Below, one piece after another: positions 10,875 to 22,640 of a DNA stretch of 64,000 nt. Made by a program: the position numbers and the translations under genes. The notes beneath the pieces are model-generated. The model saw nothing but the letters and a program-made list of their open reading frames with translations, had not been told where the DNA came from and searched no databases. The stretch spans positions 717,032 through 781,031 of the forward strand of contig NZ_CM001857.1 of assembly GCF_000400505.1 (NCBI RefSeq). Direction: 5' to 3'. The DNA comes from Musicola paradisiaca NCPPB 2511 (GTDB taxonomy: Bacteria > Pseudomonadota > Gammaproteobacteria > Enterobacterales > Enterobacteriaceae). Every line of letters begins with the position of its first letter. The first letter of the stretch is position 1.

Positions 10875-13568
10875 ATGTTGATGAAATTATTGACCAAAGT
10901 TTTTGGTAGTCGTAATGACCGCACGTTGCGCCGGATGCGTAAAGCGGTTGAGGTGATTAATCGTTTTGAACCGGAGCTGGAAAAGCTTTCGGATGATGAA
11001 CTGAAAGCGAAAACGCAGGAATTCCGCGAACGCTTGAAAAAAGGCGAGTCTCTGGAATCCATATTGCCGGAAGCTTTTGCCGTCGTTCGCGAAGCCAGTA
11101 AACGGGTTTTCGGTATGCGTCATTTTGATGTGCAGATGATTGGCGGCATGGTGTTGAACGAACGCTGCATTGCTGAAATGCGTACCGGTGAAGGTAAAAC
11201 ACTGACGGCAACATTGCCCGCCTATTTGAATGCATTAACCGGACGCGGTGTGCATGTAGTGACAGTCAATGACTATCTGGCGCAGCGTGATGCTGAAAAC
11301 AACCGTCCGCTGTTTGAATTCCTGGGCATGTCGGTTGGGATCAACCTGCCAGGCATGCCGGCGCCTGCAAAGCGTGAAGCTTATGCGGCGGATATTACCT
11401 ACGGCACCAACAATGAATATGGTTTCGATTATCTGCGTGACAACATGGCATTTAGTCCGCAGGAGCGTGTACAGCGCGAGCTGTATTACGCGCTGGTGGA
11501 CGAAGTCGACTCCATCCTGATCGATGAGGCGCGTACTCCACTCATTATTTCCGGCCCGGCGGAAGACAGTTCGGAACTATACATGCGGGTGAATAAAATC
11601 ATTCCGCATCTTATTCGTCAGGAAAAAGAAGACTCGGAAACGTTCCAGGGGGAAGGGCATTTCTCCGTGGACGAAAAAGCGCGTCAGGTTAACCTGACGG
11701 AGCGCGGCCTGATTAAGATCGAAGAACTATTGATGAATGCAGGCATCATGGAGGAGGGCGAGTCACTTTATTCACCGTCTAACATCATGTTGATGCATCA
11801 TGTGACTGCCGCTTTGCGCGCCCATGCGTTGTTCACCCGAGATGTGGATTACATCGTCAAAGATGATGAAGTCATCATCGTCGACGAACATACCGGTCGC
11901 ACCATGCAGGGGCGTCGTTGGTCTGATGGGCTGCATCAGGCGGTCGAAGCGAAAGAGAACGTCAAGATCAATAATGAGAACCAGACTCTGGCTTCGATTA
12001 CCTTCCAGAATTATTTCCGTCTGTATGAAAAACTGGCAGGGATGACCGGGACGGCGGATACGGAGGCCTTTGAGTTCAGTTCCATTTATAAACTGGATAC
12101 GGTGGTTGTTCCTACCAACCGCCCGATGATCCGTAAGGATTTACCTGACCTGGTCTATATGACGGAACAGGAAAAAATCAACGCTATCATTGAAGACATC
12201 AAAGAACGGACACAAAAAGGGCAACCGGTTTTGGTGGGTACCATTTCCATCGAGAAGTCGGAAGTGGTGTCCCATGCGTTAACTAAGGCGGGTATCAATC
12301 ACAATGTTCTGAATGCCAAATTCCACGCCATGGAAGCGGATATTGTTGCTCAAGCCGGGCGTACCGGAGCCGTGACGATTGCTACCAATATGGCGGGTCG
12401 TGGTACGGATATTGTGCTGGGAGGTAGCTGGCAGGCTGAGGTCGCTCAGTTGGAAAGCCCGGACGACGCCCAGATCGCCGCCATCAAAGCCGCATGGCAG
12501 GAACGTCACGATGCGGTACTGGAAGCGGGTGGTTTGCATATTATCGGCACCGAGCGTCATGAATCGCGCCGTATCGATAACCAGTTGCGCGGTCGTTCCG
12601 GTCGTCAGGGTGATGCGGGGTCTTCCCGTTTTTATCTGTCTATGGAAGATGCACTGATGCGTATTTTTGCGTCTGAACGTGTGTCCAACATGATGCGCAA
12701 GCTGGGTATGAAAGAAGGGGAGGCTATAGAGCACCCGTGGGTCACCAAGGCGATTGCCAATGCTCAGCGTAAGGTGGAAAACCGTAACTTTGATATCCGT
12801 AAACAGCTGCTGGAATATGATGATGTCGCTAACGATCAGCGTCGAGCCATCTACTCCCAGCGTAATGAATTACTGGATGCATCGGATATCAGTGAAACCA
12901 TCGACAGCATCCGCGAAGACGTATTCAAAGCGACGTTGGATGCACATATTCCTCCGCAGTCACTGGAAGAAATGTGGGATATCCCAGGTTTGGAACAGCG
13001 TCTGAAGAATGATTTCGATCTAGCGTTGCCGATTACTGAATGGCTGGATAAAGAGCCTGAACTGCATGAGGAAACACTGCGTGAAAGGATTTACGCTAAA
13101 GCTGTGGACGTGTACCGCAGCAAGGAAGAGGTTGTTGGCAGTGAAGTGATGCGGAACTTTGAAAAAGGCGTGATGCTGCAGACGCTGGATTCATTGTGGA
13201 AAGAACATCTGGCTGCCATGGACTACTTGCGTCAGGGGATCCACCTGCGTGGTTATGCGCAGAAAGATCCGAAGCAAGAGTACAAGCGCGAGTCGTTCTC
13301 TATGTTCGCTGCCATGCTGGAATCACTGAAATATGAAGTGATCAGCACGCTGAGCAAAGTTCAAATCCGAATGCCGGAGGAGATCGAGGCGTTGGAACAG
13401 CAACGTCGCGAGGAAGCTGAACGTCTCGCTCGTCAGCAGCAACTGAGTCATCAGGAAGAAACGGCTCCGCAGGGGGCTCCTTATGCCGATCGTAAAGTCG
13501 GTCGTAATGACCCTTGCCCTTGTGGTTCCGGCAAGAAATACAAGCAGTGCCACGGTCGTATTCATTAA
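10875..13568 (+). CDS. secA: SecA, preprotein translocase ATPase
   Basis: An 897-residue motor protein (E. coli 901) that drives unfolded preproteins through SecYEG. It shows Walker [12 protein letters not shown] near residue 102, the DEAD-type [14 protein letters not shown], the second nucleotide-binding fold with [15 protein letters not shown], the helical scaffold, and the C-terminal zinc domain [13 protein letters not shown] that binds SecB. The four-residue difference lies in the variable linker before the zinc domain. It is coupled to secM upstream. Confidence 0.98.
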   Translation: MLMKLLTKVFGSRNDRTLRRMRKAVEVINRFEPELEKLSDDELKAKTQEFRERLKKGESLESILPEAFAVVREASKRVFGMRHFDVQMIGGMVLNERCIAEMRTGEGKTLTATLPAYLNALTGRGVHVVTVNDYLAQRDAENNRPLFEFLGMSVGINLPGMPAPAKREAYAADITYGTNNEYGFDYLRDNMAFSPQERVQRELYYALVDEVDSILIDEARTPLIISGPAEDSSELYMRVNKIIPHLIRQEKEDSETFQGEGHFSVDEKARQVNLTERGLIKIEELLMNAGIMEEGESLYSPSNIMLMHHVTAALRAHALFTRDVDYIVKDDEVIIVDEHTGRTMQGRRWSDGLHQAVEAKENVKINNENQTLASITFQNYFRLYEKLAGMTGTADTEAFEFSSIYKLDTVVVPTNRPMIRKDLPDLVYMTEQEKINAIIEDIKERTQKGQPVLVGTISIEKSEVVSHALTKAGINHNVLNAKFHAMEADIVAQAGRTGAVTIATNMAGRGTDIVLGGSWQAEVAQLESPDDAQIAAIKAAWQERHDAVLEAGGLHIIGTERHESRRIDNQLRGRSGRQGDAGSSRFYLSMEDALMRIFASERVSNMMRKLGMKEGEAIEHPWVTKAIANAQRKVENRNFDIRKQLLEYDDVANDQRRAIYSQRNELLDASDISETIDSIREDVFKATLDAHIPPQSLEEMWDIPGLEQRLKNDFDLALPITEWLDKEPELHEETLRERIYAKAVDVYRSKEEVVGSEVMRNFEKGVMLQTLDSLWKEHLAAMDYLRQGIHLRGYAQKDPKQEYKRESFSMFAAMLESLKYEVISTLSKVQIRMPEEIEALEQQRREEAERLARQQQLSHQEETAPQGAPYADRKVGRNDPCPCGSGKKYKQCHGRIH

Positions 13569-13640
13569 TCACACCGGGTTATTGTCGTGAAGTCGGACGC
13601 TGCCGTCGGTTTGACGTGATCCGATCGGCGCCAGGAGTCA

Positions 13641-13682
13641 ACAATGGTGCAAGGTGTTCTGGTGGATGCCTTGCACCGTTGT
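13641..13682. repeat. Long inverted repeat between secA and mutT
   Basis: Two 14-base arms (ACAATGGTGCAAGG at 13641-13654 and CCTTGCACCGTTGT at 13669-13682) are complementary at 13 of 14 positions; the odd pair is G.U in RNA. The loop is 14 bases. No T-run follows on either strand, so this is not a classical intrinsic terminator. It could stabilise the secA mRNA 3' end or mark a processing site. Confidence 0.7.
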
Positions 13683-13750
13683 TACGAGTGGGCGCTGAAC
13701 GACGAGAGCGGAGCTGATGTTATGCAATTTTTCAGAAAGGAAAGAGGAAC

Positions 13751-14155
13751 ATGGCACTAAAACCTCTGTCAGTTGCAGTGGGTATTATTCGTAACCTGGA
13801 ACACGAGTTTTTTATCGCCTGCCGTCCTGAAGGGGTTCACATGGCGGGTAAATGGGAATTCCCTGGTGGTAAGGTAGAGGCGGGAGAAACGCCGGAGCAG
13901 GCGCTGGTGCGTGAACTGCGGGAAGAGACCGGGATTGACGTCGTCAATCCACAGCATCTGGAGAATAAAACTTTCCCTGCCGGCGAACGCTTGATCACCC
14001 TGCACTTCTTTTTGGTTGAGGAATGGCGGGGAGAACCCTATGGCAGAGAGGGGCAACGTTCACGCTGGCTGACGGTTGAACAACTGGATGCCGATGAGTT
14101 CCCGCCAGCGAATGCGGAAATGATTCGCTGGCTGAAGAGCAATGCCGCCGAATAA
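13751..14155 (+). CDS. mutT: MutT, 8-oxo-dGTP diphosphatase
   Basis: A 134-residue Nudix hydrolase (E. coli 129) that removes 8-oxo-dGTP from the nucleotide pool and so prevents A:T to C:G transversions. The Nudix box runs GGKVEAGETPEQALVRELREETGI (positions about 37-60) with all canonical Gly, Glu, Arg-Glu and Glu-Glu residues. FPPAN near the C-terminus, which contacts the nucleotide in E. coli MutT, is retained. A strong AGGAAAGAGGAAC ribosome site precedes the ATG. It follows secA as in E. coli. Confidence 0.95.
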   Translation: MALKPLSVAVGIIRNLEHEFFIACRPEGVHMAGKWEFPGGKVEAGETPEQALVRELREETGIDVVNPQHLENKTFPAGERLITLHFFLVEEWRGEPYGREGQRSRWLTVEQLDADEFPPANAEMIRWLKSNAAE

Positions 14156-14164
14156 TCCCTGACT

Positions 14165-14362
14165 TCAGCGCTGGGGTTCACTCCAGTCGTCACTATCGGA
14201 AACATCTTCGTTGCTAGGTATGCGTTTTTCTTCGTCGGCCCATTCACCCAGGTCGATCAACTGGCAACGTTTACTACAAAATGGCCGGTAAATACTGTTC
14301 TCGCTCCACTCAACCGCTCGGGCGCATGTGGGACATTTTACAAAAGTCATCTCATCATTCAC
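14165..14362 (-). CDS. yacG: YacG, zinc-binding DNA gyrase inhibitor
   Basis: A 65-residue protein, the family length. The zinc finger has CPTC near residue 10 and FCSKRC near residue 28, followed by the hallmark [17 protein letters not shown] and an acidic DSDDWSEP tail. The family binds GyrB and inhibits gyrase. It is convergent with mutT (9 bp apart) and follows zapD on the minus strand, giving the coaE-zapD-yacG order of other enterobacteria. Confidence 0.95.
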   Translation of the reverse strand: MNDEMTFVKCPTCARAVEWSENSIYRPFCSKRCQLIDLGEWADEEKRIPSNEDVSDSDDWSEPQR

Positions 14363-14389
14363 GATACATTTCCTGAAAACGGATGCCGC

Positions 14390-15142
14390 TTAGCAGCAGG
14401 CCAGTTCAAATACCAGCCGTTCCGGTATATGCCCATGCTCACTATCCAGCGGCAGGAAACGAATAGCGAACCGGGTTTTGTGGCCGGATATTTGCGGATA
14501 GACCTGGTGTTCGAGAGCAACCTGCAATCGTAACAGGTCGGCATCGGTCGCATTATCCTGATAAAAACCGTTAAGGCTAGTGAGATCCCGGAATGTCCCG
14601 GCGTGACGGATCAACTCCAGTACGCTGTCGAGAGAATGTTTCAACACAGCGATGCTATTCAGCCAGATATTGGCTTGTTGGCATTTTTGTTCCGGGAGCT
14701 GATGCAGCCAGATATGCAGTGTAGGCAAGTCGAAGCTGCAGCATCCACCGGGCAAGCTGAGCCGTTGCCGCACCATACCGATCAGTTTATCTTCCCGCAG
14801 CCCTTGTCCCATGCGGGGCGCCGCCGTCAACTCCGACGACAGGTTACGCAGTTTCTGGCGTAAGGTATGAATGCGCTCAATATCCGCTTCCGGCAACTCA
14901 CTCCACTGCGCCAGTTTCTGCTGTTGACGCGCCAATTCTTTCAATAAGTCAGGGCGAACATCCCCCCGCTCGAGGATATCCAGTAATTCAGCTACAGCGC
15001 GAAAGAACGTCAGCGCAACGCCGATGTCTTTCAGACCACGATTGTCGTACATCTGTTGCAGTAAAAATTCCAGACGCAACCAGGTCCGCATTTTTTCATT
15101 GAGCGGATATTCAAATAGCACTGTTGGGGAAACGTCACTCAT
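14390..15142 (-). CDS. zapD: ZapD (YacF), FtsZ-bundling division protein
   Basis: A 250-residue protein (E. coli 247). ZapD cross-links FtsZ protofilaments by binding the FtsZ C-terminal peptide. The N-terminus [20 protein letters not shown] and the [18 protein letters not shown] segment are family signatures. Its start overlaps the coaE stop by eight bases, so the two are translationally coupled. Confidence 0.95.
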   Translation of the reverse strand: MSDVSPTVLFEYPLNEKMRTWLRLEFLLQQMYDNRGLKDIGVALTFFRAVAELLDILERGDVRPDLLKELARQQQKLAQWSELPEADIERIHTLRQKLRNLSSELTAAPRMGQGLREDKLIGMVRQRLSLPGGCCSFDLPTLHIWLHQLPEQKCQQANIWLNSIAVLKHSLDSVLELIRHAGTFRDLTSLNGFYQDNATDADLLRLQVALEHQVYPQISGHKTRFAIRFLPLDSEHGHIPERLVFELACC

Positions 15143-15761
15143 TATGGGTAATCCTGTCGGTTACGGATTCGGCCAGCGTAAGATAGTGCTGATGTAACCC
15201 GTTAATCCGCGAAGCAAGTGTGTTTGGATTGTTGTTATTGTCAATAATGTCATCAGCGCAGGCCAGCCGCTGCTCCCGGGTTGCCTGGGAGGCCAGAATA
15301 CGTTCCGCCTGCTGGCGACTTACCCCGTCCCGGGCCATGGTTCTGGCAAGTTGTACCTCCGGTTCTACATCTACCACCAGAATGCGATCTGCCTGAGATT
15401 GCAGACTATTTTCTATTAGTAGCGGTACGACCCAAAGTGCGTAGGGGCTTGCCGATTGTCTGATTTGACGCTGTGTTTCCGCATTAATCAGCGGATGGAG
15501 CAATGCATTTAGCCAGTTTTTATCTTCCGGAACGGAAAAGATGCGTGTACGTAATGCGGCCCGATTTAATTTACCGTCTTCGTTCAGGATATCCCTGCCG
15601 AAATGTTGCACAATAGCTTTCAGCGCCGGCTGGCCGGGTTCAACCACCTGACGTGCGATGATATCCGCATCGACAACAGTGATGCCCAGCGCGGAAAACT
15701 GCTCTGCAATAGTGCTTTTTCCGCTTCCGATGCCGCCGGTAAGCGCTACGATGAATGTCAT
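15135..15761 (-). CDS. coaE: CoaE, dephospho-CoA kinase
   Basis: A 208-residue P-loop kinase (E. coli 206) that phosphorylates the 3'-hydroxyl of dephospho-CoA, the last step of coenzyme A synthesis. The Walker A loop is GGIGSGKST at residues 9-17, with [15 protein letters not shown] following. HPLI and the [19 protein letters not shown] segment of the lid region are present. It heads a minus-strand operon coaE-zapD-yacG and is divergent from guaC. Confidence 0.96.
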   Translation of the reverse strand: MTFIVALTGGIGSGKSTIAEQFSALGITVVDADIIARQVVEPGQPALKAIVQHFGRDILNEDGKLNRAALRTRIFSVPEDKNWLNALLHPLINAETQRQIRQSASPYALWVVPLLIENSLQSQADRILVVDVEPEVQLARTMARDGVSRQQAERILASQATREQRLACADDIIDNNNNPNTLASRINGLHQHYLTLAESVTDRITHNE

Positions 15762-15910
15762 ATTTGTGTGCTGAAAACAACAGGTAAATTTATCGGATTC
15801 TAGCCTAAATAAAGGAAGAATCGCAGTCTTGTCGCCTTATTATTCAGGCGTATCATCAATCCGGTGTGTCATGGGTGTTTTCAGCGTTGATCATTTCTCT
15901 GAGGCTTAAC

Positions 15911-16951
15911 ATGCGTATTGAAGAAGATATCAAACTGGGTTTTAAAGATGTTCTGATTCGGCCCAAACGTTCAACTCTGAAAAGCCGTTCGGATGTAGAG
16001 TTAGCGCGCGATTTTTCATTTCTGCACGCCGGTTGTCATTGGGAGGGCGTGCCGATTATCGCCGCGAATATGGATACAGTCGGCACATTCTCAATGGCCC
16101 GCGTACTGGCGACGCATGGGTTGCTGACTGCGATCCATAAACACTATTCCGTGGCAGATTGGCAACAGTTTGTCGGCCAGGAACCTGAGTCTGTTTTACG
16201 TCATGTCATGGTGTCTACCGGGACGTCAGACAACGACTTCGACAAGCTGAAACAGATACTGGCGCTGTCGCCGGAGCTGAAATTCATCTGTATTGATGTG
16301 GCAAATGGATATTCCGAGCATTTTGTCCGGTTTGTGCAAAAGGCGCGTGAAGCCTGCCCGGATCGGATCATCTGCGCCGGTAATGTTGTCACGGGCGAAA
16401 TGGTGGAGGAGTTGCTGCTCTCTGGCGCCGATATTGTAAAAGTGGGGATTGGCCCAGGTTCGGTATGCACCACTCGGTTGAAAACCGGGGTAGGTTATCC
16501 CCAATTGTCAGCGGTTATCGAATGCGCTGACGCCGCACATGGTTTGGGTGGTCAGATTGTCAGTGACGGCGGGTGTGCCGTTCCCGGCGATGTTGCCAAA
16601 GCTTTCGGGGGGGGTGCCGATTTCGTGATGTTGGGGGGGATGTTCGCCGCCCATGAAGAGTGCGGTGGTGAAGTGATTGATGAAGATGGCCGCAAGCTGA
16701 TGTTGTTTTATGGGATGAGTTCCGCTTCCGCGATGGAACGGCACGTTGGCGGTGTGGCGGAGTATCGGGCTGCTGAAGGGAAAACGGTGCGTTTGCCATT
16801 TCGTGGCCCGGTGGATAATACCGTGCGCGATATTTTGGGCGGGCTGCGCTCCGCCTGTACGTATGTCGGCGCGGCACGGTTGAAGGAACTCACTAAAAGA
16901 ACCACGTTTATCCGCGTTTCCGAACAGGAAAATCAGGTGTTCAGTGCCTGA
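15911..16951 (+). CDS. guaC: GuaC, GMP reductase
   Basis: A 346-residue TIM-barrel enzyme (E. coli 347) that deaminates GMP to IMP with NADPH in purine salvage. The start at 15911 ([22 protein letters not shown]) matches the family; the frame is open 45 bases further upstream but lacks conservation there. The catalytic loop [11 protein letters not shown] near residue 180 carries the active cysteine. [25 protein letters not shown] is the phosphate-binding region. Confidence 0.96.
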   Translation: MRIEEDIKLGFKDVLIRPKRSTLKSRSDVELARDFSFLHAGCHWEGVPIIAANMDTVGTFSMARVLATHGLLTAIHKHYSVADWQQFVGQEPESVLRHVMVSTGTSDNDFDKLKQILALSPELKFICIDVANGYSEHFVRFVQKAREACPDRIICAGNVVTGEMVEELLLSGADIVKVGIGPGSVCTTRLKTGVGYPQLSAVIECADAAHGLGGQIVSDGGCAVPGDVAKAFGGGADFVMLGGMFAAHEECGGEVIDEDGRKLMLFYGMSSASAMERHVGGVAEYRAAEGKTVRLPFRGPVDNTVRDILGGLRSACTYVGAARLKELTKRTTFIRVSEQENQVFSA

Positions 16952-16978
16952 TCTCCGGTAATCAGCGACCGCTGGCCG

Positions 16979-18181
16979 TCAGGCGCCGGCCAGCACATTG
17001 CCCAGCTGGAAAATGGGTAGGTACATCGCAATGACCAGCATTCCCACTATTCCCCCAACAATGGCGATCAATAAGGGTTCGATGGCTTGGGTCAGCGTAT
17101 CAGTAAGCTCTTGGGTGTGTTTTTCATACCAACGCGCCAACTGGTTGAATAACTGATCCAGCGCGCCGGTTTCCTCCCCAACCCGAATCAACTGGGGGCA
17201 TGGGGCAGGGAATAGCCAAGGGTCGCCGATCGCCTGGGCGAACGACAGCCCTTGTTCGACGCCGATTTTTGCTTGTCGCAATGCGTGTCGGTAGAGCGGA
17301 TGGTTGATCGCGCTTGCTGCGCTTAGACCGGCCGGCAAAGGGATACCTGCATATTGTGTCATCGACAGAGAATGGAATAACTGGCTCAGGCAGTGGCCGC
17401 GGATCAGTGCAGAGATCAACGGTAATTTCAGTGCCAGACGGTGTTCCAGTGTTCGCCATGCGATGCTGCGTTTGCGTAACACCGACAACATCAACGTCAG
17501 ACACAGAAGTAACAGCAATGCGGGCAGCCCGTATTGGCGCAGGTTATCCGAGAACGATAACATCAGGCGGGTAAACCAGGGCAGCGGTGCATTAAATGTG
17601 GCATACAAACCGGCAAACTCCGGCAGAACCAGTGCTGTCATCAGCAGACCGACCAACATGCCGGCGACGATGACGAATACCGGATAACGTATGGCCTTCA
17701 TGACGTTGCTCGCCAGCTGTTGTTGTGTTTCCTGGTACACGGCCAAACGAGCGCAGCATTCATCCAGTTTTCCGGTTAGTTCGCCGACGGCGAGCAGCGA
17801 GCCGCAAATAGCCGGAAAGATATCCGGGTAATCCCCTATGGCGTCTGAGAACGCTCTCCCCTGAAGAATCTGATGTCGGATGTCGCTCAACAGGCAACGC
17901 CAGCCGGCTTTTTCATGGTGTTCGCCAATCAGTGCGAGCGCGTCGGGAAGCGGTAAACCGGCCTGTAATAGTGAGGCGATTTGCCGCAGAATGACGGCCA
18001 GATGGGTACCTTTCCAATAACGAGGCGTGATATAGGCGCTCGTTGTCAGTTTTAACGGCTGATAGCCCTGCTCCAGTAAATGCTGATAGATTTGCCGTCG
18101 GTTGTACCCGATATGTTCGCCGGTACAAAATTCGCCATTACTATGGAGTGCCTGCCAGCGGTAAAGCTTCTGTAGTGCCAT
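16979..18181 (-). CDS. hofC: HofC, type IV pilus assembly inner-membrane protein (GspF/PilC family)
   Basis: A 400-residue GspF-family protein with two homologous T2SSF domains and three hydrophobic segments (near 160, 210 and the C-terminal MYLPIFQL anchor). GELTGKLDECC and GEETGALDQLF are the paired family motifs. The ATG at 18181 has an AGAGAG site; a GTG 18 bases upstream overlaps hofB and is less likely. It is the last gene of the ppdD-hofB-hofC operon and would form the platform for pilin assembly with HofB. Confidence 0.92.
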   Translation of the reverse strand: MALQKLYRWQALHSNGEFCTGEHIGYNRRQIYQHLLEQGYQPLKLTTSAYITPRYWKGTHLAVILRQIASLLQAGLPLPDALALIGEHHEKAGWRCLLSDIRHQILQGRAFSDAIGDYPDIFPAICGSLLAVGELTGKLDECCARLAVYQETQQQLASNVMKAIRYPVFVIVAGMLVGLLMTALVLPEFAGLYATFNAPLPWFTRLMLSFSDNLRQYGLPALLLLLCLTLMLSVLRKRSIAWRTLEHRLALKLPLISALIRGHCLSQLFHSLSMTQYAGIPLPAGLSAASAINHPLYRHALRQAKIGVEQGLSFAQAIGDPWLFPAPCPQLIRVGEETGALDQLFNQLARWYEKHTQELTDTLTQAIEPLLIAIVGGIVGMLVIAMYLPIFQLGNVLAGA

Positions 18182-18192
18182 CGTTATCTCTC

Positions 18193-19614
18193 TCAACACG
18201 GCCCGTCGCCTGTCACCCGATAGACTTCCTCCAGAGACGTTGTACCTTTGTCAACCAGCGCCAGACCAGCCGACAGCAACGTGACGTGGCCTGACGATGC
18301 CAGTAATGACGGCAGGGAAAGGCGCTGCGGCTCCTGGGCCAAAAGGTGCTGAATGTCCTGGGTGATCGGTAACATTTCATAAATAGCTGTTCGGCCGTAG
18401 TAGCCGGAGAAACAGTGGTTGCATCCTTTAGCGGCCCACCGCCGCAACGGCCCTTGCCAGACCGTGGTTGGAAATCCTGTGCTGTCCTCCTGCCGTTGTC
18501 GGCAATGAGGGCAAAGGCGGCGCACCAATCGCTGGGCGACAATAAGCTTCAGTGCCGATGCCAGTAGGTAGCCAGGAATACCGAGATGCTTAAGTCTGCT
18601 TAGGGTGTCCAGCGCTGAATTGGTATGCAGCGTAGAAAGCACCAGATGGCCGGTCTGTGCGGCTTTAACCGCTATCTCCGCCGTTTCCGCGTCTCGAATT
18701 TCTCCCACCATAATGATGTCGGGATCCTGCCTGAGTAGGGCGCGCAATACGCGGCTGAAATCCAGATGGGCTTTGGGCGCGATGGCGGTTTGATTGATTC
18801 CGTCGAGCGGGATCTCTACCGGGTCTTCCACACTGCAGATATTGCGACTGCTGTCGTTGAGCCAGCGTATAGCGCTGTAAAGGGTAAATGTTTTGCCGCT
18901 GCCGGTCGGGCCAGTAACCAGAATCATGCCCTGCGGCAGTTGCAGCGATTGTTTGATCAATTGCAGCTCGGATGGCGTCATACCCAACGCTTCCAGCGCC
19001 AGCGTCTGTTGCTGAGTATGCAGGATGCGAAGGACGATTTTTTCACCATGATGCACCGGCAAGGTGGCGATACGTAGCGAATAGCGCTGCTGTTCCAGAT
19101 GCAGACCGAATTGCCCGTCTTGAGGCAGCCGACGTTCCGCAATATTCAGTTTGCCCAGAATTTTCAGACGAGTGGTTATCCGGGGGACCAATTCCTCCGG
19201 TGCGGATAGACTGTCCTGTAAAACCCCGTCAATACGCAATCTTATCCGATAGCGGGTCGGCGTAGGTTCAAAATGGATATCGGACGCACGGCGTTGCACC
19301 GCCAGTTTCAATATCTGGTTGATAAACCGCAGGGCCGGTGTGTCTTCCGGCTCATCCCGGACATCGGGGGCTGCCTGATAATGTTCCCCCGTCTCTGCCG
19401 CTCTGGTGGGGGATAGCCGCTGCTCCAGTTTTGCTGCCGGCCAGTGTTCGATCAGTACCCGACGATTGCCGGTGAACCTCAGTGCGACGACCATTTCTTC
19501 CGGCACATTTCCTGATACGGCGACGGTCATAACCTGCTCGTCTACCGCCAACAGCAATGCCTGATAACGCTGACAAATTACACTTAATTCATGATGCAAC
19601 GTATTGTTTGTCAT
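18193..19614 (-). CDS. hofB: HofB, type IV pilus assembly ATPase (GspE/PilB family)
   Basis: A 473-residue secretion ATPase (E. coli 461). Walker A is GPTGSGKT near residue 240. The Asp box, Walker B LLRQDPDIIMVGEIRDAETAE and the His box QTGHLVLSTLHTNSA follow in order. The tetracysteine zinc motif is CPHC with CNHC downstream. It powers pilin polymerisation. The start lies five bases after the ppdD stop with an AGGG site inside the ppdD end. Confidence 0.93.
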   Translation of the reverse strand: MTNNTLHHELSVICQRYQALLLAVDEQVMTVAVSGNVPEEMVVALRFTGNRRVLIEHWPAAKLEQRLSPTRAAETGEHYQAAPDVRDEPEDTPALRFINQILKLAVQRRASDIHFEPTPTRYRIRLRIDGVLQDSLSAPEELVPRITTRLKILGKLNIAERRLPQDGQFGLHLEQQRYSLRIATLPVHHGEKIVLRILHTQQQTLALEALGMTPSELQLIKQSLQLPQGMILVTGPTGSGKTFTLYSAIRWLNDSSRNICSVEDPVEIPLDGINQTAIAPKAHLDFSRVLRALLRQDPDIIMVGEIRDAETAEIAVKAAQTGHLVLSTLHTNSALDTLSRLKHLGIPGYLLASALKLIVAQRLVRRLCPHCRQRQEDSTGFPTTVWQGPLRRWAAKGCNHCFSGYYGRTAIYEMLPITQDIQHLLAQEPQRLSLPSLLASSGHVTLLSAGLALVDKGTTSLEEVYRVTGDGPC

Positions 19615-19619
19615 GATGT

Positions 19620-20063
19620 TTACCCTGCGCTGGAATCAAAGCGGAAGACATCCTCGCAAGCCTGACGCAGGCTTTCTGCGTTACCGCTGCTCTGACAGTT
19701 GCGTGTCCAGCGGGTCGCTCCGGTCTGGCTGTTCCATTCCGGTGTCATGACGACGCTCAATCCCTGTAACGTTGATTGCCCCGTCAGCGTGATCACGCCC
19801 TGGTTGACGGCAATAGCGCTGACATAGCGGGAGCTGGCGGCCACCGGGATCCCCTGATTTCCTGCGGAACAGCTGCCGAAGCCCGCGTTGCTGAGCCCGC
19901 AGATATCGATAGCAGTCTTATAGGAAACCATGGTTTGCAGCATGTCCGTCATCGCGGCTTTCTGCAGGTAGCCCTGATACGCCGGGATGCCCAGCGTGCT
20001 CAGGATGGCGATGATTACAATCACCACCATCAGTTCTATCAATGTGAATCCCTGGTGTCTCAT
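19620..20063 (-). CDS. ppdD: PpdD, type IV major pilin
   Basis: A 147-residue type IV pilin (E. coli 146). The very short leader MRHQG is followed by the FTLIELMVVIVIIAILSTLG helix, cleaved and N-methylated by prepilin peptidase. The C-terminal half holds cysteine pairs (ICGLSNAGFGSC and NCQSSGNAESLRQACEDVFRF) matching PpdD of E. coli. The ATG at 20063 was chosen because it gives the canonical leader; the open frame upstream is unrelated. Confidence 0.94.
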   Translation of the reverse strand: MRHQGFTLIELMVVIVIIAILSTLGIPAYQGYLQKAAMTDMLQTMVSYKTAIDICGLSNAGFGSCSAGNQGIPVAASSRYVSAIAVNQGVITLTGQSTLQGLSVVMTPEWNSQTGATRWTRNCQSSGNAESLRQACEDVFRFDSSAG

Positions 20064-20326
20064 AGCCCTTTTCCCTGGTGTGGCGGATGTCGGCAGCATA
20101 GTTGACGGTAGAGTGACTGACGACGGTGGAAAACAGGATCGGGAAACGGCTTCGCACCGAAAATTAGCGGCGGTGTGTCGTGTTGGCAATTTTTTGCGAG
20201 CGGCTACTCAGCATCAGGCAGGGAGGGGGATGAGGCGGTAAAGATGGCATCGCGTGTGATTACTGGCGTTGGTTTTTCGTCGGTGTGGCCGGCTCCCCGG
20301 TGGGGCGGAGAGCCTGGCATCGCGCG

Positions 20327-21232
<906 letters not shown>

Positions 21233-21355
21233 TTAGCCGGGCACCTATGCTACCCTGTTTGTTGCGGAGCATCCAATTTATTTATCTTTATTATTCAGTG
21301 TGTTGCTTATGATTTGGCGCTCTGCTTGCATCAGAGCGCCAATGTGGCGGGTGGA

Positions 21356-22219
21356 TTAGAAGTTGTAACCGGCGACCAGATAGTAGCCCCATCCGGTTGA
21401 GCGAACATTGAACGGGCCGCGTCCGAAATCAAGCTCGGTACCCTCCGCCCACTGACCGCCATTATGGAAATAGCGGGCAACCACCGAGTAATGCCAGTGT
21501 GCATAGTTCAGCGCCAGAATATGGCTGGAAGCGATGGCATTGCTGGTGCGGGAAGCGCCCGCTGCATTGCGCAGGTCGGAACCGAAATCGAAATTGGTGA
21601 AGCCGATATAGGTCAGTTTGCCGCCCAGTGCGTCCGCGATCGGATAAACGTATTTGATTTTGAAACGGTAGCCGTCCCACCGATCTTCATTCGGCGCGGC
21701 ATAGTTTTGCCCTTGATATTTGGCATAGACGTTGGCGGACAGAGAGAGGTCGGTTCCGGTATCGATATCGGTGCCCAGCCCGACATACCAGGTGCTCTGA
21801 CGGGAGTCGTTATTTCTGCCCTGATCGTAAATGATGTTGTTGGCGACATACCACTCTTTAAACGGGCCGAAACCCAACGGGGTATTGGTCAGTTTGTCGA
21901 TGGAGAAGCGGGGTTCAATTTCCATAAACAGCGGTGAGCCTTTATCCCAGATGCCGCGATCGGGGGTATTGCCTGCGCCGAAGACTTTCGGCACATCGAC
22001 GTAACCGTAGAAATCGAACCAGTCCTTATGTGCAAACGCTTCGTATTCGAGGTAGACGTCGTTATTCAATTGGGGGCCGAAACGGGTGTGATAACTGCCG
22101 ACGACATTGACGCTCTGATGCCACCAGTCAGAGAGGTATTGAGGGGTATTTTCATCGGCAAGAGTTGGCGTGCTGTACGACAAGGTCGTTACTGCGCATA
22201 GCGCAAGGATATTTTTCAT
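21356..22219 (-). CDS. tsx: Tsx, nucleoside-specific outer-membrane channel
   Basis: A 287-residue outer-membrane beta-barrel. A signal peptide (about residues 1-21, ending TLA) precedes [20 protein letters not shown], almost identical to E. coli Tsx. [13 protein letters not shown] and [11 protein letters not shown] are conserved and the chain ends in the barrel-sorting phenylalanine (AGYNF). It lets nucleosides cross the outer membrane. The start at 22219 gives a proper signal peptide. Its place between nadC and ampD differs from E. coli K-12, where tsx is elsewhere. Confidence 0.93.
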   Translation of the reverse strand: MKNILALCAVTTLSYSTPTLADENTPQYLSDWWHQSVNVVGSYHTRFGPQLNNDVYLEYEAFAHKDWFDFYGYVDVPKVFGAGNTPDRGIWDKGSPLFMEIEPRFSIDKLTNTPLGFGPFKEWYVANNIIYDQGRNNDSRQSTWYVGLGTDIDTGTDLSLSANVYAKYQGQNYAAPNEDRWDGYRFKIKYVYPIADALGGKLTYIGFTNFDFGSDLRNAAGASRTSNAIASSHILALNYAHWHYSVVARYFHNGGQWAEGTELDFGRGPFNVRSTGWGYYLVAGYNF

Positions 22220-22640
22220 AATGAGCTGGCCGGGTTTACGGCATAAATAACGGAATAAATAGCGCCGGAACAAACTAATGCGATCCGGCAGGTGGTTGCC
22301 TCAAAACGTGGGAAGCGCGCCGCTACGACTGCCAGAGGCAGGAACGACGGGATGCGGCGGCCTCCGGCCGTGAGGGGGATGCAGCATACCAGAAGTCCTT
22401 TGATTCGGCATGCCGGCAGGCGGTTAATTTCCTCGGTTGGCGCCAATGACGGGCATCGGTGTTTTGACGCATCCCGGATACGGGATATGCGGTACTATTG
22501 CGGGATGGCGGGGAACGCATGCGCAATGGCGACGGGGTTCAGGTTTACCCCTTGATTGAGTTGAACCCTGAACGGGTAGGGCGGGCGTTATCAAGGCTGA
22601 TAGCCGGCGATTGGCGGCCTGATGTAGAGGAGAAGACGGA
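22220..22640. other. tsx-ampD divergent intergenic region
   Basis: About 420 bases between the divergent tsx and ampD starts, with no credible gene. It contains an inverted repeat ATCCCG-GATA-CGGGAT at 22471-22486 and a GGAG ribosome site at 22630-22633 for ampD. It presumably carries both promoters, but I could not place a convincing -35/-10 pair. Confidence 0.5.
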
